From: Planococcus sp. A6
Lineage (GTDB): Bacteria > Bacillota > Bacilli > Bacillales_A > Planococcaceae
DNA length: 34,212 bases
Assembly (NCBI RefSeq): GCF_028823615.1
Contig: NZ_JAPEHT010000024.1
Location: 1 to 34,212, forward strand
Direction: 5' to 3'
Shown: positions 8,738-18,090 of the stretch, one piece after another
How the letters are laid out: each line of letters begins with the position of its first letter
Position numbering within the stretch: the first letter of the stretch is position 1
Position numbers and translations under genes: made by a program
The notes under the pieces: generated by a model
Seen by the model: only the letters and a program-made list of their open reading frames with translations
What the model was told of the DNA's origin: nothing
The model's database searches: none

Positions 8738-9367
8738 ATGAACGGGAAACCAGCCGATTTGCGTGTCGTGAGGACGAAACAAGCAATCCGTGCAGCATTG
8801 ATTGCATTAATCGAAGAAAAAGGCTTTGAGGCGATGAGCGTCAAGGATATTACAGAACATGCGAACATCAACCGCGGGACATTTTACAGCCATTACGAGG
8901 ATAAATTCGATTTGATGGACAAATGCCAACAGCAATTGATCGAGGAAATGGAAATCAAGATCATCCGCAATATTCCTCAGCTCATCGAAGGCATGAAGCA
9001 AAGCCAGAATGGAACGGCCCCTTTCGCTGTGCCGGTGCCGCTCTTTGAATTCCTCCATGACAATAAAAGCTTGATGAAGGCGTTGCTGGGGCCAAGAGGC
9101 GATGCCGGCTTTCAGGTCAAGATGAAGGAATTCCTCAGTCAAGCGCTGTTTGAACGCAATAAAGATGTGTTGGTCAATGGCGGAAACGCCCTCGTGCCGC
9201 CGCATTATTTGTCATCCTATATCGCTTCTGCCCATATCGGCGTCATCCAGGAATGGCTGAACGGTGATACGAATGAGCCGCCGGAAGAAATCGCGCGCAT
9301 CATTTCCACGATGACCATCAACGGCCCGTTGTTTGCTGCGGGCTTGAAAGGCAAAGACCAGGCGTGA
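8738..9367 (+). CDS. TetR/AcrR family transcriptional regulator
   Basis: A 209-residue regulator. The N-terminal helix-turn-helix domain is clear: RTKQAIRAALIALIEEKGFEAM followed by SVKDITEHANINRGTFYSHYEDKFDL, the usual TetR recognition region. The C-terminal 140 residues should form the ligand-binding and dimer domain and are not diagnostic. I chose the ATG at 8738 rather than 8732 because GGGGAGG (8724-8730) is seven bases before the former and only one before the latter. The gene is divergent from the ABC exporter, the usual layout of a local repressor controlling an efflux pump, and palindromes lie between them. The inducer is unknown. Confidence 0.92.
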   Translation: MNGKPADLRVVRTKQAIRAALIALIEEKGFEAMSVKDITEHANINRGTFYSHYEDKFDLMDKCQQQLIEEMEIKIIRNIPQLIEGMKQSQNGTAPFAVPVPLFEFLHDNKSLMKALLGPRGDAGFQVKMKEFLSQALFERNKDVLVNGGNALVPPHYLSSYIASAHIGVIQEWLNGDTNEPPEEIARIISTMTINGPLFAAGLKGKDQA

Positions 9368-9473
9368 CAAGCGCGGGCATAAAGGGTTTGGAATTTTTGT
9401 TTGTCGAAGGGCGTTAAGCGGGTAGAGAATGACTGACAGAAAAAAACAGCTCGTTACTAGGAGGACCTTAACT

Positions 9474-10507
9474 ATGGATTATATTAACTTAGGCAAATCG
9501 GGATTGCGTGTCCCGAAATACATTCTCGGCACGATCCCGTTCAGCGGAACGAATGGGTTTGAAGCGGCTGGGAACGTTCAGGAAAACACAGCGAGCCGCA
9601 TGATTGATATGTCGATTGACGCAGGGATCAATATGTTCGATACGGCGAATCTATATTCAAAAGGGAATGCCGAAAAAGTGCTCGGTGCCGCCATCCGTGG
9701 CAAGCGCGACAAAGTGCTAATTTCGTCGAAGACTGGATTTCCGTTCGATAGCCATCCGAATGAGCGGGGAGCTTCACGCAATAACTTGATGAAATCGATC
9801 GATGAATCACTCGAACGGCTCGGCACGGATTACCTCGATTTGTATTTCGTCCACTTATGGGACGGGCAGACGCCGGTTGAAGAGACGGTCGAAACGATGA
9901 ACGATTTGATCAAGGCTGGCAAGATCCGCCATTGGGGCGTATCGAACTACAGCGGTTGGGCGCTGGCGAAGACGCATACATTCGCTGAACAGAACGGCAA
10001 AATTCCGCCCGTCACCCAGCAGATCTACTACACGCCGGAAGCGCGCGAATCGGAATATGAACTGCTGCCGGCAGGAACAGAGCTCGGCGTCAGTTCAATG
10101 ATTTGGAGCCCGCTCGGAGAAGGTTTATTGAACGGCAAGATCGGCCGTGACAAGGAAGCGCCGGAAGATACCCGTCAAGGCGGCGGCTGGCCGGAGCCTT
10201 GGATTTATGACCAGGAGCGTTTGCAAACCATAACGCCACCGTGCCTCAAATTGCTTATGCGTGGGTACGCGACCGCCCGAATGTCGGCCCGATCGTCATC
10301 GCGGCGCGCAATGAAGAGCAGCTGGAAGAAAACATTGCGTCTTACAAGATCAAGCTTAAGCGCGATGAACACGACTTGATCGAAGCGGCAGCACGGCCGG
10401 CGCCATTCTATCCGCATTGGCACCGCGCCATGAGCGGGCCGGACCAAGCGAGCCCGTCCGAACAAGTATATTTGGACGCTTATAAAAAAACGATGGGCAT
10501 TAAATAA
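9474..10507 (+). pseudogene. Aldo/keto reductase, broken by internal deletion and frameshift
   Basis: The reading frame from the ATG at 9474 (AGGAGG at 9459-9464) encodes an aldo/keto reductase: [11 protein letters not shown] holds the catalytic Asp and Tyr, VLISSKTGF the Lys, and YFVHLWDG the His. The frame is good up to DQERLQ near 10226. Family similarity then continues in another frame from about 10229 ([18 protein letters not shown]) to the stop at 10507, with the NADPH-binding [16 protein letters not shown] segment of about 12-13 residues normally between these parts is missing, so a deletion of about 37 or 40 bases (one more than a multiple of three) explains the break. Read straight through, the frame would give a protein with a wrong 50-residue tail ending at 10379. 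A draft-assembly error is possible. Confidence 0.85.
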
Positions 10508-10521
10508 TCTACGAAATCTGG

Positions 10522-10548
10522 CCGGTGCGCAAATGCGTGCCGGTTTTT
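10522..10548 (+). terminator. Intrinsic terminator after the aldo/keto reductase
   Basis: CCGGTGCGC (10522-10530), loop AAAT, GCGTGCCGG (10535-10543), then five T. In RNA the stem is nine pairs with two central G-U wobbles. A nearly identical element occurs at 30487-30513. Confidence 0.85.
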
Positions 10549-10615
10549 CTAATGCTTAATATTTCAGTTCAGACCAAACAAGTATAAATAGTTTAAAAAG
10601 TCGTATTATTTACGC

Positions 10616-10644
10616 AATTAAGTTCTCTCTCCCTTTTTTATAAT
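10616..10644 (+). promoter_or_regulatory. Candidate promoter of the ATZ-like enzyme pair
   Basis: A perfect TATAAT lies at 10639-10644, but no -35 hexamer is recognisable 16-18 bases upstream. This suggests dependence on an activator. ATTATTTAC at 10605-10613 is the complement of GTAAATAAT found upstream of the binding-protein gene at 25029-25037. Confidence 0.4.
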
Positions 10645-10688
10645 AAGTCATTAAGGTGCTTTATGGCATAACGGAGGGATGGGAGAGA

Positions 10689-12203
10689 ATGATTGATTTG
10701 CTTTTAGTGCACGGGACGACTATCACCATGGATAAGGAAAGAAGAATCATCCATGACGGGGCAGTGGCCATACATCAAGGAAAGATATTGGATGTGGGAC
10801 TGGCTAAGGACTTAAAGATGGAATACGAAGCGGCACAAACAATTGACTGTAAGCATCACTGTATATTACCTGGGCTCATCGATGTTCATGGACATGGCGG
10901 CCATTCCATGTTTAAAACGATTGCCATGGAAAACTTGGAACAGTGGATGCCTATCATGACCAATACATACAACCATTTTGTGACCGATGATTTTTGGTAT
11001 TACGAAGGAAAATTATCGGGGCTAGAAAGGTTGAAAGCGGGAATCACTACTGGCGTTTCAGTGATTGGGTCGACTCCCAGAGCAGATGATCCCATCTTTG
11101 CATTGAATCACGCCAAAGCCTATAACGAAGTCGGCGTCCGCAATATCGTCTGTACGGGGCCTGCAAATCCTGCATGGCCAAAACTGTATAGCAGGTGGAA
11201 AAACGGCAAAAGAATAACGAGAGAAATCGAATATGAAGAGGTCCTAAAAGGGGCAGAAGCGGTAATAGAAGCTTTGGATCATGCAAATGACGATCGGACA
11301 CGGGCATTTATCACCCCTTTTGTTATCGTCACTTCAATCGAAGGTTCTGGCCCGACACCGCCATCCAGATTACATCAGCTGACAGAACATGATAGATACC
11401 AAGCCCGTAAAATAAGGGAGATTGCAAAAAAGTATAAAACAAGAATTCATTCAGATGCTTTTGGCGGGATGGTTCATATGGCCATCCAGGATAAGGATTA
11501 TGCGTTATTGGGGCCGGACGTACACCTGCAACACTGCCGGGGCATTTCTTTCGACGAAGTGAAAATCCTGGCTGAAACAGGTACCAAGGTCAGCACCAGC
11601 CCAAGCGTCACGCAAATGAGTGCTAGGACCCCGATTGTTGAATTGATGGAACTTGGGGCGACAGTAGCTATTTCCACAGATGGAACCTCCCCTTCCACAA
11701 GTTTTGACATGTTTCAGGCGATGAGAAAAACCCAGCTAGTTCATCAAGCTGCCATGCGCGACGAACATTATTTGCCGCCCGGGAAACTATTGGAAATGGT
11801 CACCATAGACGCCGCTAGATGTATTGGATGGGATGATGAAATCGGCTCGATTGAAATCGGAAAAAAAGCGGATATCATCACAGTCAATTTGAAACAAGCA
11901 CATCTCACTCCTGAAACTATGCATGTCCATAGATTGGTCTATCAAGCAGTAGGAAGTGATGTGAATCACGTGATTGTAGATGGAAAGGTATTGATGAGTG
12001 AACGGAGAGTGTCAACTGTTGACGAAAATCGAATAATTGAAGAAGCGAATGCAGAAGCTTTGGAAACCATCGAACGTGCGGGGTTAGCTAAGTATATGGC
12101 GCCAACAAAGTATTTTTGGGGATCGACGCGGTCTTATGTTGACGAGAAAAGGTTTGATGAAAACGATTATTTATTCACTATTACGAAGGAGGAGCAGCTA
12201 TGA
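10689..12203 (+). CDS. ATZ/TRZ-like metal-dependent amidohydrolase
   Basis: A 504-residue amidohydrolase with the two-part composite fold typical of ATZ/TRZ, guanine deaminase and imidazolonepropionase relatives. Metal-binding signatures are visible: LPGLIDVHGHGGH (His67, His69), a later His in TRIHSDAFGG, another in VHLQHCRG, and an Asp in VAISTDGTSPS. The C-terminal IGSIEIGKKADIITVNL belongs to the beta-sandwich that closes this fold. It should hydrolyse a C-N bond of a cyclic or amide substrate, by deamination or ring opening, in the cytoplasm. The ATG at 10689 was chosen because GGAGGG and GGGAGAG precede it; a longer frame starts at 10656. Its stop overlaps the next gene by four bases, so both enzymes are coupled. 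The exact substrate cannot be read. Confidence 0.85.
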   Translation: MIDLLLVHGTTITMDKERRIIHDGAVAIHQGKILDVGLAKDLKMEYEAAQTIDCKHHCILPGLIDVHGHGGHSMFKTIAMENLEQWMPIMTNTYNHFVTDDFWYYEGKLSGLERLKAGITTGVSVIGSTPRADDPIFALNHAKAYNEVGVRNIVCTGPANPAWPKLYSRWKNGKRITREIEYEEVLKGAEAVIEALDHANDDRTRAFITPFVIVTSIEGSGPTPPSRLHQLTEHDRYQARKIREIAKKYKTRIHSDAFGGMVHMAIQDKDYALLGPDVHLQHCRGISFDEVKILAETGTKVSTSPSVTQMSARTPIVELMELGATVAISTDGTSPSTSFDMFQAMRKTQLVHQAAMRDEHYLPPGKLLEMVTIDAARCIGWDDEIGSIEIGKKADIITVNLKQAHLTPETMHVHRLVYQAVGSDVNHVIVDGKVLMSERRVSTVDENRIIEEANAEALETIERAGLAKYMAPTKYFWGSTRSYVDEKRFDENDYLFTITKEEQL

Positions 12204-13684
12204 AGACAAAACTCAAAGGACACTATGTAATAGGTTTTAACGGGAAAGATCATGTTTTATTAAAAGATGCAGAAGTGGTGTTTGAAGGCTCCGACATTAT
12301 TTATGTCGGAAAGGAATACGAAACACCTGTTGATGAAACAATTGAATGCGGAAATGCCGTGATAAGCCCTGGGTTTATCGACTTGAATGCGTTGGGAGAT
12401 ATCGACCACGATATCCTTCATATTGAAGCAGGTGAAGAAAGGTCGAAAAACCTCTTATGGTCAGAAGAATATATGAAGAACGGGCCTGAGGAAGTGATGA
12501 CTGAAGAAGAAGAGGCCTTTAAATCCTTATACGCATACACACAATTGATATTGAACGGCGTAACAACAGCCATGCCTATAACTTCCGTATTCTATAAAAA
12601 ATGGGCGGAGACTTATGGGGAATTGGCGGCAGCAGCACAGCATGCAGGGAATTTAGGGCTGAGAATATATTTGGGTCCAAGTTATCAATCGGGCATGCGC
12701 GTTGTTCAACCAGACGGTAGCATTCATGTGGAGTGGGACGAAGAACAAGGAAAACAGGGGCTAAAGCGCGCAATCGAATTTGTGGAACAGTTTGACGGGG
12801 CCTATGACGGTCTGGTGAAGGGGATGCTTGCGCCTGAACGCATAGAATGCCAAACAGAAGAAAGCTTGAAACAAACGAAAGCCTTTAGCGAAAAATTAGG
12901 CGTTCCTATAAAGCTCCATGCAGCTCAGGGTAGTTTCGAATACCATACCATGATTGAACGGCACGGCATGACCCCTATTCAATATCTTGACAGCATAGGA
13001 TTTTTAGGTCCTAATACTGGCATTCCACATGCGAATTTTATCGCTGGCTACAGTGAGACGGAAGCTGGGCAAGGGGACGATATAAAAATATTAAATGAAA
13101 CTAACACCACCGTCATTCACTGTCCAGTAATTATGGGAAGGCGTGGAAGCGGGCTCGAATCTTTTGCGAGGTACAAACGCTCAGAAGTGAATTTAGCCAT
13201 CGGCACTGACACGTTTCCTCCCGATATCTTTCAAAATATACGAGCCGGCAGCATGATTTCCAGGTTTCATGAAAAAGCTGTTGAAGATTCGTCATTCGCC
13301 GATTTTTTCCGCGCTGCGACTCTAGGTGGAGCGAACTTCTTGGGGAGGGATGACATTGGTAGGTTAGCGCCAGGAGCCAAAGCCGACATGATCGTTATTG
13401 ATTTAGATGGCTATCATATGGGCGTAAATGACGATCCGATTCGGACGATGATGATGAGTGGTTCGGGACAGGACATTAAACTCTCTATTATAAATGGAAA
13501 AATCGTCATGAAAGACAGAGTCATTCCTAATATTGATTTAAAGGAACTTCAACTTAAAAGCCAGGCTTATTTTGAAAAAATGAAAAATGGATATAGCAAG
13601 AGAGATTATCAGCAACTGGATAAGCAAGACCTATTTAAGACTTCATTTCCTCTAGTCGATTCTTTGAATATGATTTTTAAGTAA
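12200..13684 (+). CDS. ATZ/TRZ-like amidohydrolase lacking the first metal-binding HxH
   Basis: A 494-residue protein of the same superfamily as the upstream gene. Conserved blocks include IECGNAVISPGFIDL, VPIKLHAAQGSFEYH, GPNTGIPHANFIAGY, VIHCPVIMGRRGSG, VNLAIGTDTFPPD and IGRLAPGAKADMIVIDL, so the later metal-site His residues and the Asp remain. The usual first motif (PGFxxxHxH) reads PGFIDLNALGDIDHD: the two His positions are Asn63 and Leu65. Either the protein binds its metal differently (perhaps using His70), or it is a non-catalytic partner of the first enzyme, or it belongs to an amidohydrolase branch with this motif. The start ATG overlaps the preceding stop (ATGA) and GGAGGAG lies upstream. 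Translation coupling suggests a joint complex or pathway. Confidence 0.82.
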   Translation: MKTKLKGHYVIGFNGKDHVLLKDAEVVFEGSDIIYVGKEYETPVDETIECGNAVISPGFIDLNALGDIDHDILHIEAGEERSKNLLWSEEYMKNGPEEVMTEEEEAFKSLYAYTQLILNGVTTAMPITSVFYKKWAETYGELAAAAQHAGNLGLRIYLGPSYQSGMRVVQPDGSIHVEWDEEQGKQGLKRAIEFVEQFDGAYDGLVKGMLAPERIECQTEESLKQTKAFSEKLGVPIKLHAAQGSFEYHTMIERHGMTPIQYLDSIGFLGPNTGIPHANFIAGYSETEAGQGDDIKILNETNTTVIHCPVIMGRRGSGLESFARYKRSEVNLAIGTDTFPPDIFQNIRAGSMISRFHEKAVEDSSFADFFRAATLGGANFLGRDDIGRLAPGAKADMIVIDLDGYHMGVNDDPIRTMMMSGSGQDIKLSIINGKIVMKDRVIPNIDLKELQLKSQAYFEKMKNGYSKRDYQQLDKQDLFKTSFPLVDSLNMIFK

Positions 13685-13701
13685 AGATTGTGTAAAAGAT
13701 A

Positions 13702-13743
13702 GTAAAGAAATTGAAACTTAATTATCAGAATATTTCTTATAAT
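13702..13743 (+). promoter_or_regulatory. Promoter region of the first binding-protein gene
   Basis: A perfect TATAAT lies at 13738-13743 with no good -35 box (AACTTA or ACTTAA at the right distance). Upstream are GTAAAGAAA (13702-13710) and AATTATCAGAAT (13720-13731). Both words also occur upstream of the second binding-protein gene, at 25018-25026 and 24953-24964, which suggests a common activator such as the AraC-type response regulator encoded at 19417. Inferred. Confidence 0.4.
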
Positions 13744-13779
13744 TAATTCAACAAAATCGATACACAAGGGGGAAATAAG

Positions 13780-15328
13780 TTGAAAAATCTTCAAAGGATC
13801 AGAAATGGAATGGTTTTAGCTATTGTGATCATGTTTCTGGCAGGCTGCTGCAACCACAGAAGGGGGAGAAGCGAAAGCTGCGGGGGCTGAAGACACTTTG
13901 ATTATTGCCAGGTTGTCGGATGCTGAGAGTCTGGACCATCAGTTTATGTCCACGATCAATGCCGCAAGCGTGACCCATGGAAAAGTTTACGAGGGATTGG
14001 TCGGCCGTGATAAAAGCGCAGAACTTCAACCGCTGCTTGCAGAAAGCTGGGAGCAACTTGATGACACTACTTGGGAATTCAAGCTCCGTCAAGGCGTAAA
14101 GTTCCATGATGGTACTGAGTTTACAGCAGAAGCGGTAAAAGCAACTTTCGATCGCTTATTAGATCCGGAAGTCGGTTCTCCAAGAGCAGGTGTATTAGCG
14201 ATGGTTGAGGAGATAAAAATCATTGACGATCATACAGTTCAATTCCTATTGTCTGAGCCGTACTCCCCACTTCTTTCGATTCTAGCAAGCCATGAAGGCG
14301 GGATCATCAATCCGAAAGCAATCGAGGAATTCGGCGGAGATGATATTCAAAAACCGAATGGGACAGGGCCGTTCAAATTTGAATCATGGACTCCTGGGCA
14401 AGTAATCGTGTTAACTCGCAACGAAGAATATTGGGGAACGCCGGCGAAAGTCGGAAGAGTTGAATTCAAAGTTGTGCCCGAGGAAACCACCCGTACATCG
14501 ATGGTGGAGACTGGGGAAGCCCACATTGCTGAGCCGTTATCCATTTCCCAATTCGCTGCTGTAGATGCATCTCAAATTTCAGAAGTCTACCAAAGTGAAG
14601 GATTTGGAACAGAATACATTACATTTAACGTTGAAAAAGAACCTTTCGATGATGTGAAGGTAAGAAAAGCAGTAGCCCATGCCATCGAAATGGATGCTAT
14701 TCGAAAAGGTGTCTATAATAACATCGGCGGAGAAGCGAATTCTTTACTGGGCTCCAAAGTCTTCGGGTACCATGACGGTTTGGAAACCTACGAGTACAAT
14801 CTATCCGAGGCAAAGCGGCTACTTGCTGAAGCGGGGTATCCTGATGGCCTCGAGGTTAAGTTGACTACGATGGATAATAAGGAAAGAATCAGCTTAGCAG
14901 AAGTAGTGCAGTCGCAATTAAAAGGAATTGGAATCAAAGTGAATATTGAAGTGATGGAATACGGGACTTTTGTAGATACTACACATTCTGGCGATACAGA
15001 AATGATCATTACCAGCTGGAGAAACGCAACTGGAGACGCTGATTATAACCAATATAATTTGATGCATTCAAGTTCCAAGGGTGCTAATGGCAATACGTCT
15101 TTTTATGCTAACGCCGAAGTAGATGATCTGATTGAGCAAGCTCGCAAGGAATCGGATTCAGCAAAGCGTATTGAATTATATGCGAAAGCTCAAGACATTC
15201 AAATGGAAGAAGTGATTTACATTCCGGTAAGGGTTATAGAAAACGTAGCGGTGATGTCTAAAAATGTCAGCGGTTTTGGGATTAGCCCTTCTGGTTATTT
15301 GGAATTGAATAACGTCTCTATAAAATAA
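13780..15328 (+). pseudogene. Family 5 substrate-binding lipoprotein with a frameshift at the lipobox
   Basis: The body from 13898 is a normal family 5 binding protein: KVYEGLVGRDKSAELQPLLA, TWEFKLRQGVKFHDGTEFTA, GTGPFKFESWTPGQ, and a C-terminal IEVMEYGTFVDTTHSGDTE. It is a close relative of the protein at 25135. The signal peptide lies in another frame: a TTG at 13780, with AAGGGGG before it, starts MKNLQRIRNG and runs through AIVIMFLAGC to a stop after about 36 codons. The two frames meet in the repeat ctgctgc near 13845-13850. Removing one base there would give LAGC-ATTEGGEAKAAG, an ideal lipoprotein start. As written the mature protein is not exported. The lesion may be a real mutation, a sequencing indel, or, less likely, recoding. 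Confidence 0.85.
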
Positions 15329-15336
15329 TAAGGTGA

Positions 15337-15366
15337 AAAGGGATATCCGAGGAGGGTACCCTTTTT
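15337..15366 (+). terminator. Terminator between binding protein and CodA-like gene
   Basis: AAAAGGG and CCCTTTTTT enclose an inner ATCC/GGGT stem with a small internal loop. It would end or reduce transcription after the binding-protein gene. The downstream enzyme has its own AGGAGG but no obvious promoter. Confidence 0.65.
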
Positions 15367-15407
15367 TACTTGTAAGTCAATGAAGTTGAAAACTTAGGAG
15401 GTACAAA

Positions 15408-16622
15408 ATGTACATATTGAAGAATGTCTTATTGGAAACGGGCTATATCAAACAAGGGGAACGGGTCACTGCAACACAGACAGGAGTTTTTCATTTAAAG
15501 ATCGCTGAGGGTGTCATTACAGAAATACTGGATTCTGAAAGCCTAGTGCCGGAGGATATTAAAATGATTGATGGTAAGGGACTCCTTGTTTTACCTGCTT
15601 TTAAAGAAACCCATGTCCATCTTGATAAAACCTATATGGGGGAACCTTGGCGTGCGTGTGTACCGGCTTCTTCTGTCATCGAAAGAAGCACGATAGAAAA
15701 AGACATCCTTTCTACCATAGAATCCAGTACAGAACAAAGAGCAAAAAACTTATTGGATGTCCTCATTGCCAACGGATCGACTTCGGTCCGGACGCATGTC
15801 GATATCTATCCTGAGGCCGGATTGAAAAACTTAATAGGCGTTCAGGGCGCCTTGGCGGATTATGGAAATAAAGTCGACTCGGAAATTGTGGCTTTTGCCC
15901 AACATGGTCTGCTTCATGGAAATACCGCTAAATTGATGAGAGAAGCGGTGCGCAATGGAGCTGGGTTAGTGGGATCCGTAGACCCGGCAACGGTCGATTT
16001 GAATATCGAAGCATCACTTGTTGAATTGATGGATATAGCCGTTGAAGGCGGCGTTGAAATTGATTTGCATTTGCACGATCCAGGCCATCTTGGCGTATTT
16101 ACGATGAAGCGTTTAGCTGATTTGACGATAGAAGCTGGGTGGCAGGGAAAAGTAGCCATCAGTCACGCTTTTGGGTTGGGGGATGTCACGCAACCCGAAG
16201 CAAGAGCGGCCGCGGAGGTCTTGAAAGAAGCTGGAATATCGATTATTTCCAGTTTGCCTATCGGGAGAAACATTCCTCCCATCAGCCTGCTGGACGAGGT
16301 TGGAGTTCGCGTAGCGCTCGGGAACGATAATATCTATGATTCCTGGTGGCCGACGGGGAATGGCGATATCTTAGAGCGGTTGGGCAGATTATTGGAGATT
16401 AGCCGTTGGACCGATGAATTGTCCTTGTCCCAAGCTTTGCGATTCATTACTGATGGGGTGACCCCGTTAACTTTGGAGGGAGAGCGGGTATGGCCAATGC
16501 AGGGAGATTTGGCGAATTTTGTTCTAGTGGACGCCAAATGTGCAGCTGAAACCGTAGCCAGGCGGTCAAAACGGTCAGCTGTATTTCATAAAGGGGAAAT
16601 AGTAGGCGGAAAACTCGAATAA
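15408..16622 (+). CDS. CodA-like (cytosine-deaminase-like) amidohydrolase
   Basis: A 404-residue metal-dependent hydrolase resembling bacterial cytosine deaminase. LPAFKETHVHLDKT gives the HxH metal ligands (His69, His71). IVAFAQHGLL matches the IVAFPQEGIL segment of E. coli CodA, whose Gln contacts the base. VEIDLHLHDPGHLG holds the next metal His, VAISHAFGL the following His, and VALGNDNIYDSWWPTG the catalytic Asp. In E. coli CodA the segment is VHCDEID, with a Glu that shuttles protons; here the aligned residue is Asp. Deamination or amide hydrolysis of a pyrimidine-like or related heterocycle is likely, but cytosine itself is not assured. AGGAGG precedes the ATG. The gene follows the first binding-protein gene after a terminator and is convergent with the NCS1 permease gene. 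Confidence 0.86.
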   Translation: MYILKNVLLETGYIKQGERVTATQTGVFHLKIAEGVITEILDSESLVPEDIKMIDGKGLLVLPAFKETHVHLDKTYMGEPWRACVPASSVIERSTIEKDILSTIESSTEQRAKNLLDVLIANGSTSVRTHVDIYPEAGLKNLIGVQGALADYGNKVDSEIVAFAQHGLLHGNTAKLMREAVRNGAGLVGSVDPATVDLNIEASLVELMDIAVEGGVEIDLHLHDPGHLGVFTMKRLADLTIEAGWQGKVAISHAFGLGDVTQPEARAAAEVLKEAGISIISSLPIGRNIPPISLLDEVGVRVALGNDNIYDSWWPTGNGDILERLGRLLEISRWTDELSLSQALRFITDGVTPLTLEGERVWPMQGDLANFVLVDAKCAAETVARRSKRSAVFHKGEIVGGKLE

Positions 16623-16654
16623 AAAAGAGAGAATGATTTCATTCTCTCTTTTTT
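16621..16654. terminator. Bidirectional terminator with perfect 16-base stem
   Basis: AAAAAAGAGAGAATGA (16621-16636), two bases, then the exact complement at 16639-16654. It overlaps the stop of the CodA-like gene and the last codons of the convergent NCS1 gene, and serves both directions. Confidence 0.92.
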
Positions 16655-18090
16655 ATTCGGTTTTTTTCAGTGAAGATGGTTTGTATATAGTAAAAGCTTA
16701 CATATAAACATGCAGAAACCAGGATGCCCAAAAGTGATGAAGTGGTGTAAAACACTTCGAGCGCTGTTATTTTGCTTCCGAGCAGGCTAAGGCCGCCAGC
16801 GAGCAAGGTAGCCAATAAGGCGGGAACTTTGAAAGAAGCTATCGGATGCTTTCCAGGGATGCCATAAACGGCGTCCATATCGATTATTTTCTTAGAGATA
16901 AAATAATAATGTGTCAGCATAACCCCGATAACGGGACTTAGCAATGCTCCTACCATATTAAGGAACATGAAGATGCTCGTAGCATTCTCCATCAGTTTCC
17001 ACGGCAATAATATAACGCCCACTGTCGCTACTACAAATGCGCTTTTTTTGAAATTTAACTTATTTGGGAATAAAGAGGTTAATTGATTGGCTGCCGGAAT
17101 AACGTTGCCTACGATATTTACGGATAATGTAGCAAGAGCCAGTGTAGTCAGCGATAGGATAACAGCGAATACACTATCGAATTTATCGACCACTTCAAGT
17201 ACATTCCAGACCGGGACGCCAAACGCGATTTCAGAACCGATGATGATCGAGATGCTTGCTAAAGCAAACAATAGGTAAGTAGCTATAATCCCGGCAAATT
17301 GGCCGCGAGCCTGAGCTTGTTTAGACTGCGAATAACGCGTGATATCCGAAACGCTTAAAATCGGCGCTACCCACGTAGCAACAATAGCGGAGACGCAGGA
17401 AATCAATAGGAATAAATTTACGTCACCGTCACCTGACGGCTCAAAAGCTAAAATAGGGGTTATACCGCCTGCTAATTGGATTGACCATATCGACATTCCG
17501 CCAAATACTAGGAACACGAGCAAGGTTACGCTTTTCGTCAGCTTCCCCAGGGTATTGACGTCGGCAAAGATGAAAATGAGGTTGATCACCCAAAATAAGA
17601 GGAAAGACAGAAGGCTGGGCAAACTCAAGCCAAGAAATAGAAAGCCGCCGCCGAGTGTTAAATATGCAGGGAAGAAAGTTCCGATGAAAATCGAAACAGC
17701 AATACTGCCGGCATAGGTCTGGAGGCCGAACCACATAATTCCCGCTACGATTCCCCTGAAAAATCCCGGAACTACCGCACCTTTATCTCCGTAACTTGCC
17801 CTTAACAGGATGGAAAAGGGAATGCCGTATTTATTGCCCGCATGTCCATTGAGAACCAATAATAACGCTACTATCATGGCTGCACAGCATATCACCATAA
17901 ACACTTGTCCGGTCGAGAGGCCCAGTGCGAAAAAACCGCCTATAGTGACGTATGAAGGGATATTGTGTACAGAACCCATCCAAACAGAAAAATAATGGCT
18001 GAAACTCCACGTGCGGCTTTCGGAATTTGTTGGAAGTAAATCCCTGTTTATAAAAGGAAGTTGTTTTGGTTCATGATCAATTTGCGTCAT
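16639..18090 (-). CDS. NCS1 family nucleobase/hydantoin/allantoin-type permease
   Basis: A 483-residue membrane protein with about twelve transmembrane segments. The N-terminal block NRDLLPTNSESRTWSFSHYF, then SVWMGSVHNIPSYVTIGG, is the hallmark of the nucleobase:cation symporter-1 family (Mhp1, PucI, CodB, allantoin permeases), as is GIPFSILLRASYGDKGAVVP. These carriers import purines, pyrimidines, hydantoins or allantoin with Na+ or H+. This fits the amidohydrolases around it and is the strongest hint that the locus handles an N-heterocycle. GGAGG lies nine bases before the ATG. The gene overlaps the end of the SSS-type symporter gene by 14 bases and is the last gene of the minus-strand regulator/transport operon. 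Which ligand is carried cannot be told. Confidence 0.9.
   Translation of the reverse strand: MTQIDHEPKQLPFINRDLLPTNSESRTWSFSHYFSVWMGSVHNIPSYVTIGGFFALGLSTGQVFMVICCAAMIVALLLVLNGHAGNKYGIPFSILLRASYGDKGAVVPGFFRGIVAGIMWFGLQTYAGSIAVSIFIGTFFPAYLTLGGGFLFLGLSLPSLLSFLLFWVINLIFIFADVNTLGKLTKSVTLLVFLVFGGMSIWSIQLAGGITPILAFEPSGDGDVNLFLLISCVSAIVATWVAPILSVSDITRYSQSKQAQARGQFAGIIATYLLFALASISIIIGSEIAFGVPVWNVLEVVDKFDSVFAVILSLTTLALATLSVNIVGNVIPAANQLTSLFPNKLNFKKSAFVVATVGVILLPWKLMENATSIFMFLNMVGALLSPVIGVMLTHYYFISKKIIDMDAVYGIPGKHPIASFKVPALLATLLAGGLSLLGSKITALEVFYTTSSLLGILVSACLYVSFYYIQTIFTEKNRIKKRE

Noticed and set aside
10241-10507. Separate small gene with its own start at 10241
   Set aside because: Its sequence is the C-terminal part of the aldo/keto reductase read in a shifted frame, and no ribosome binding site precedes it.
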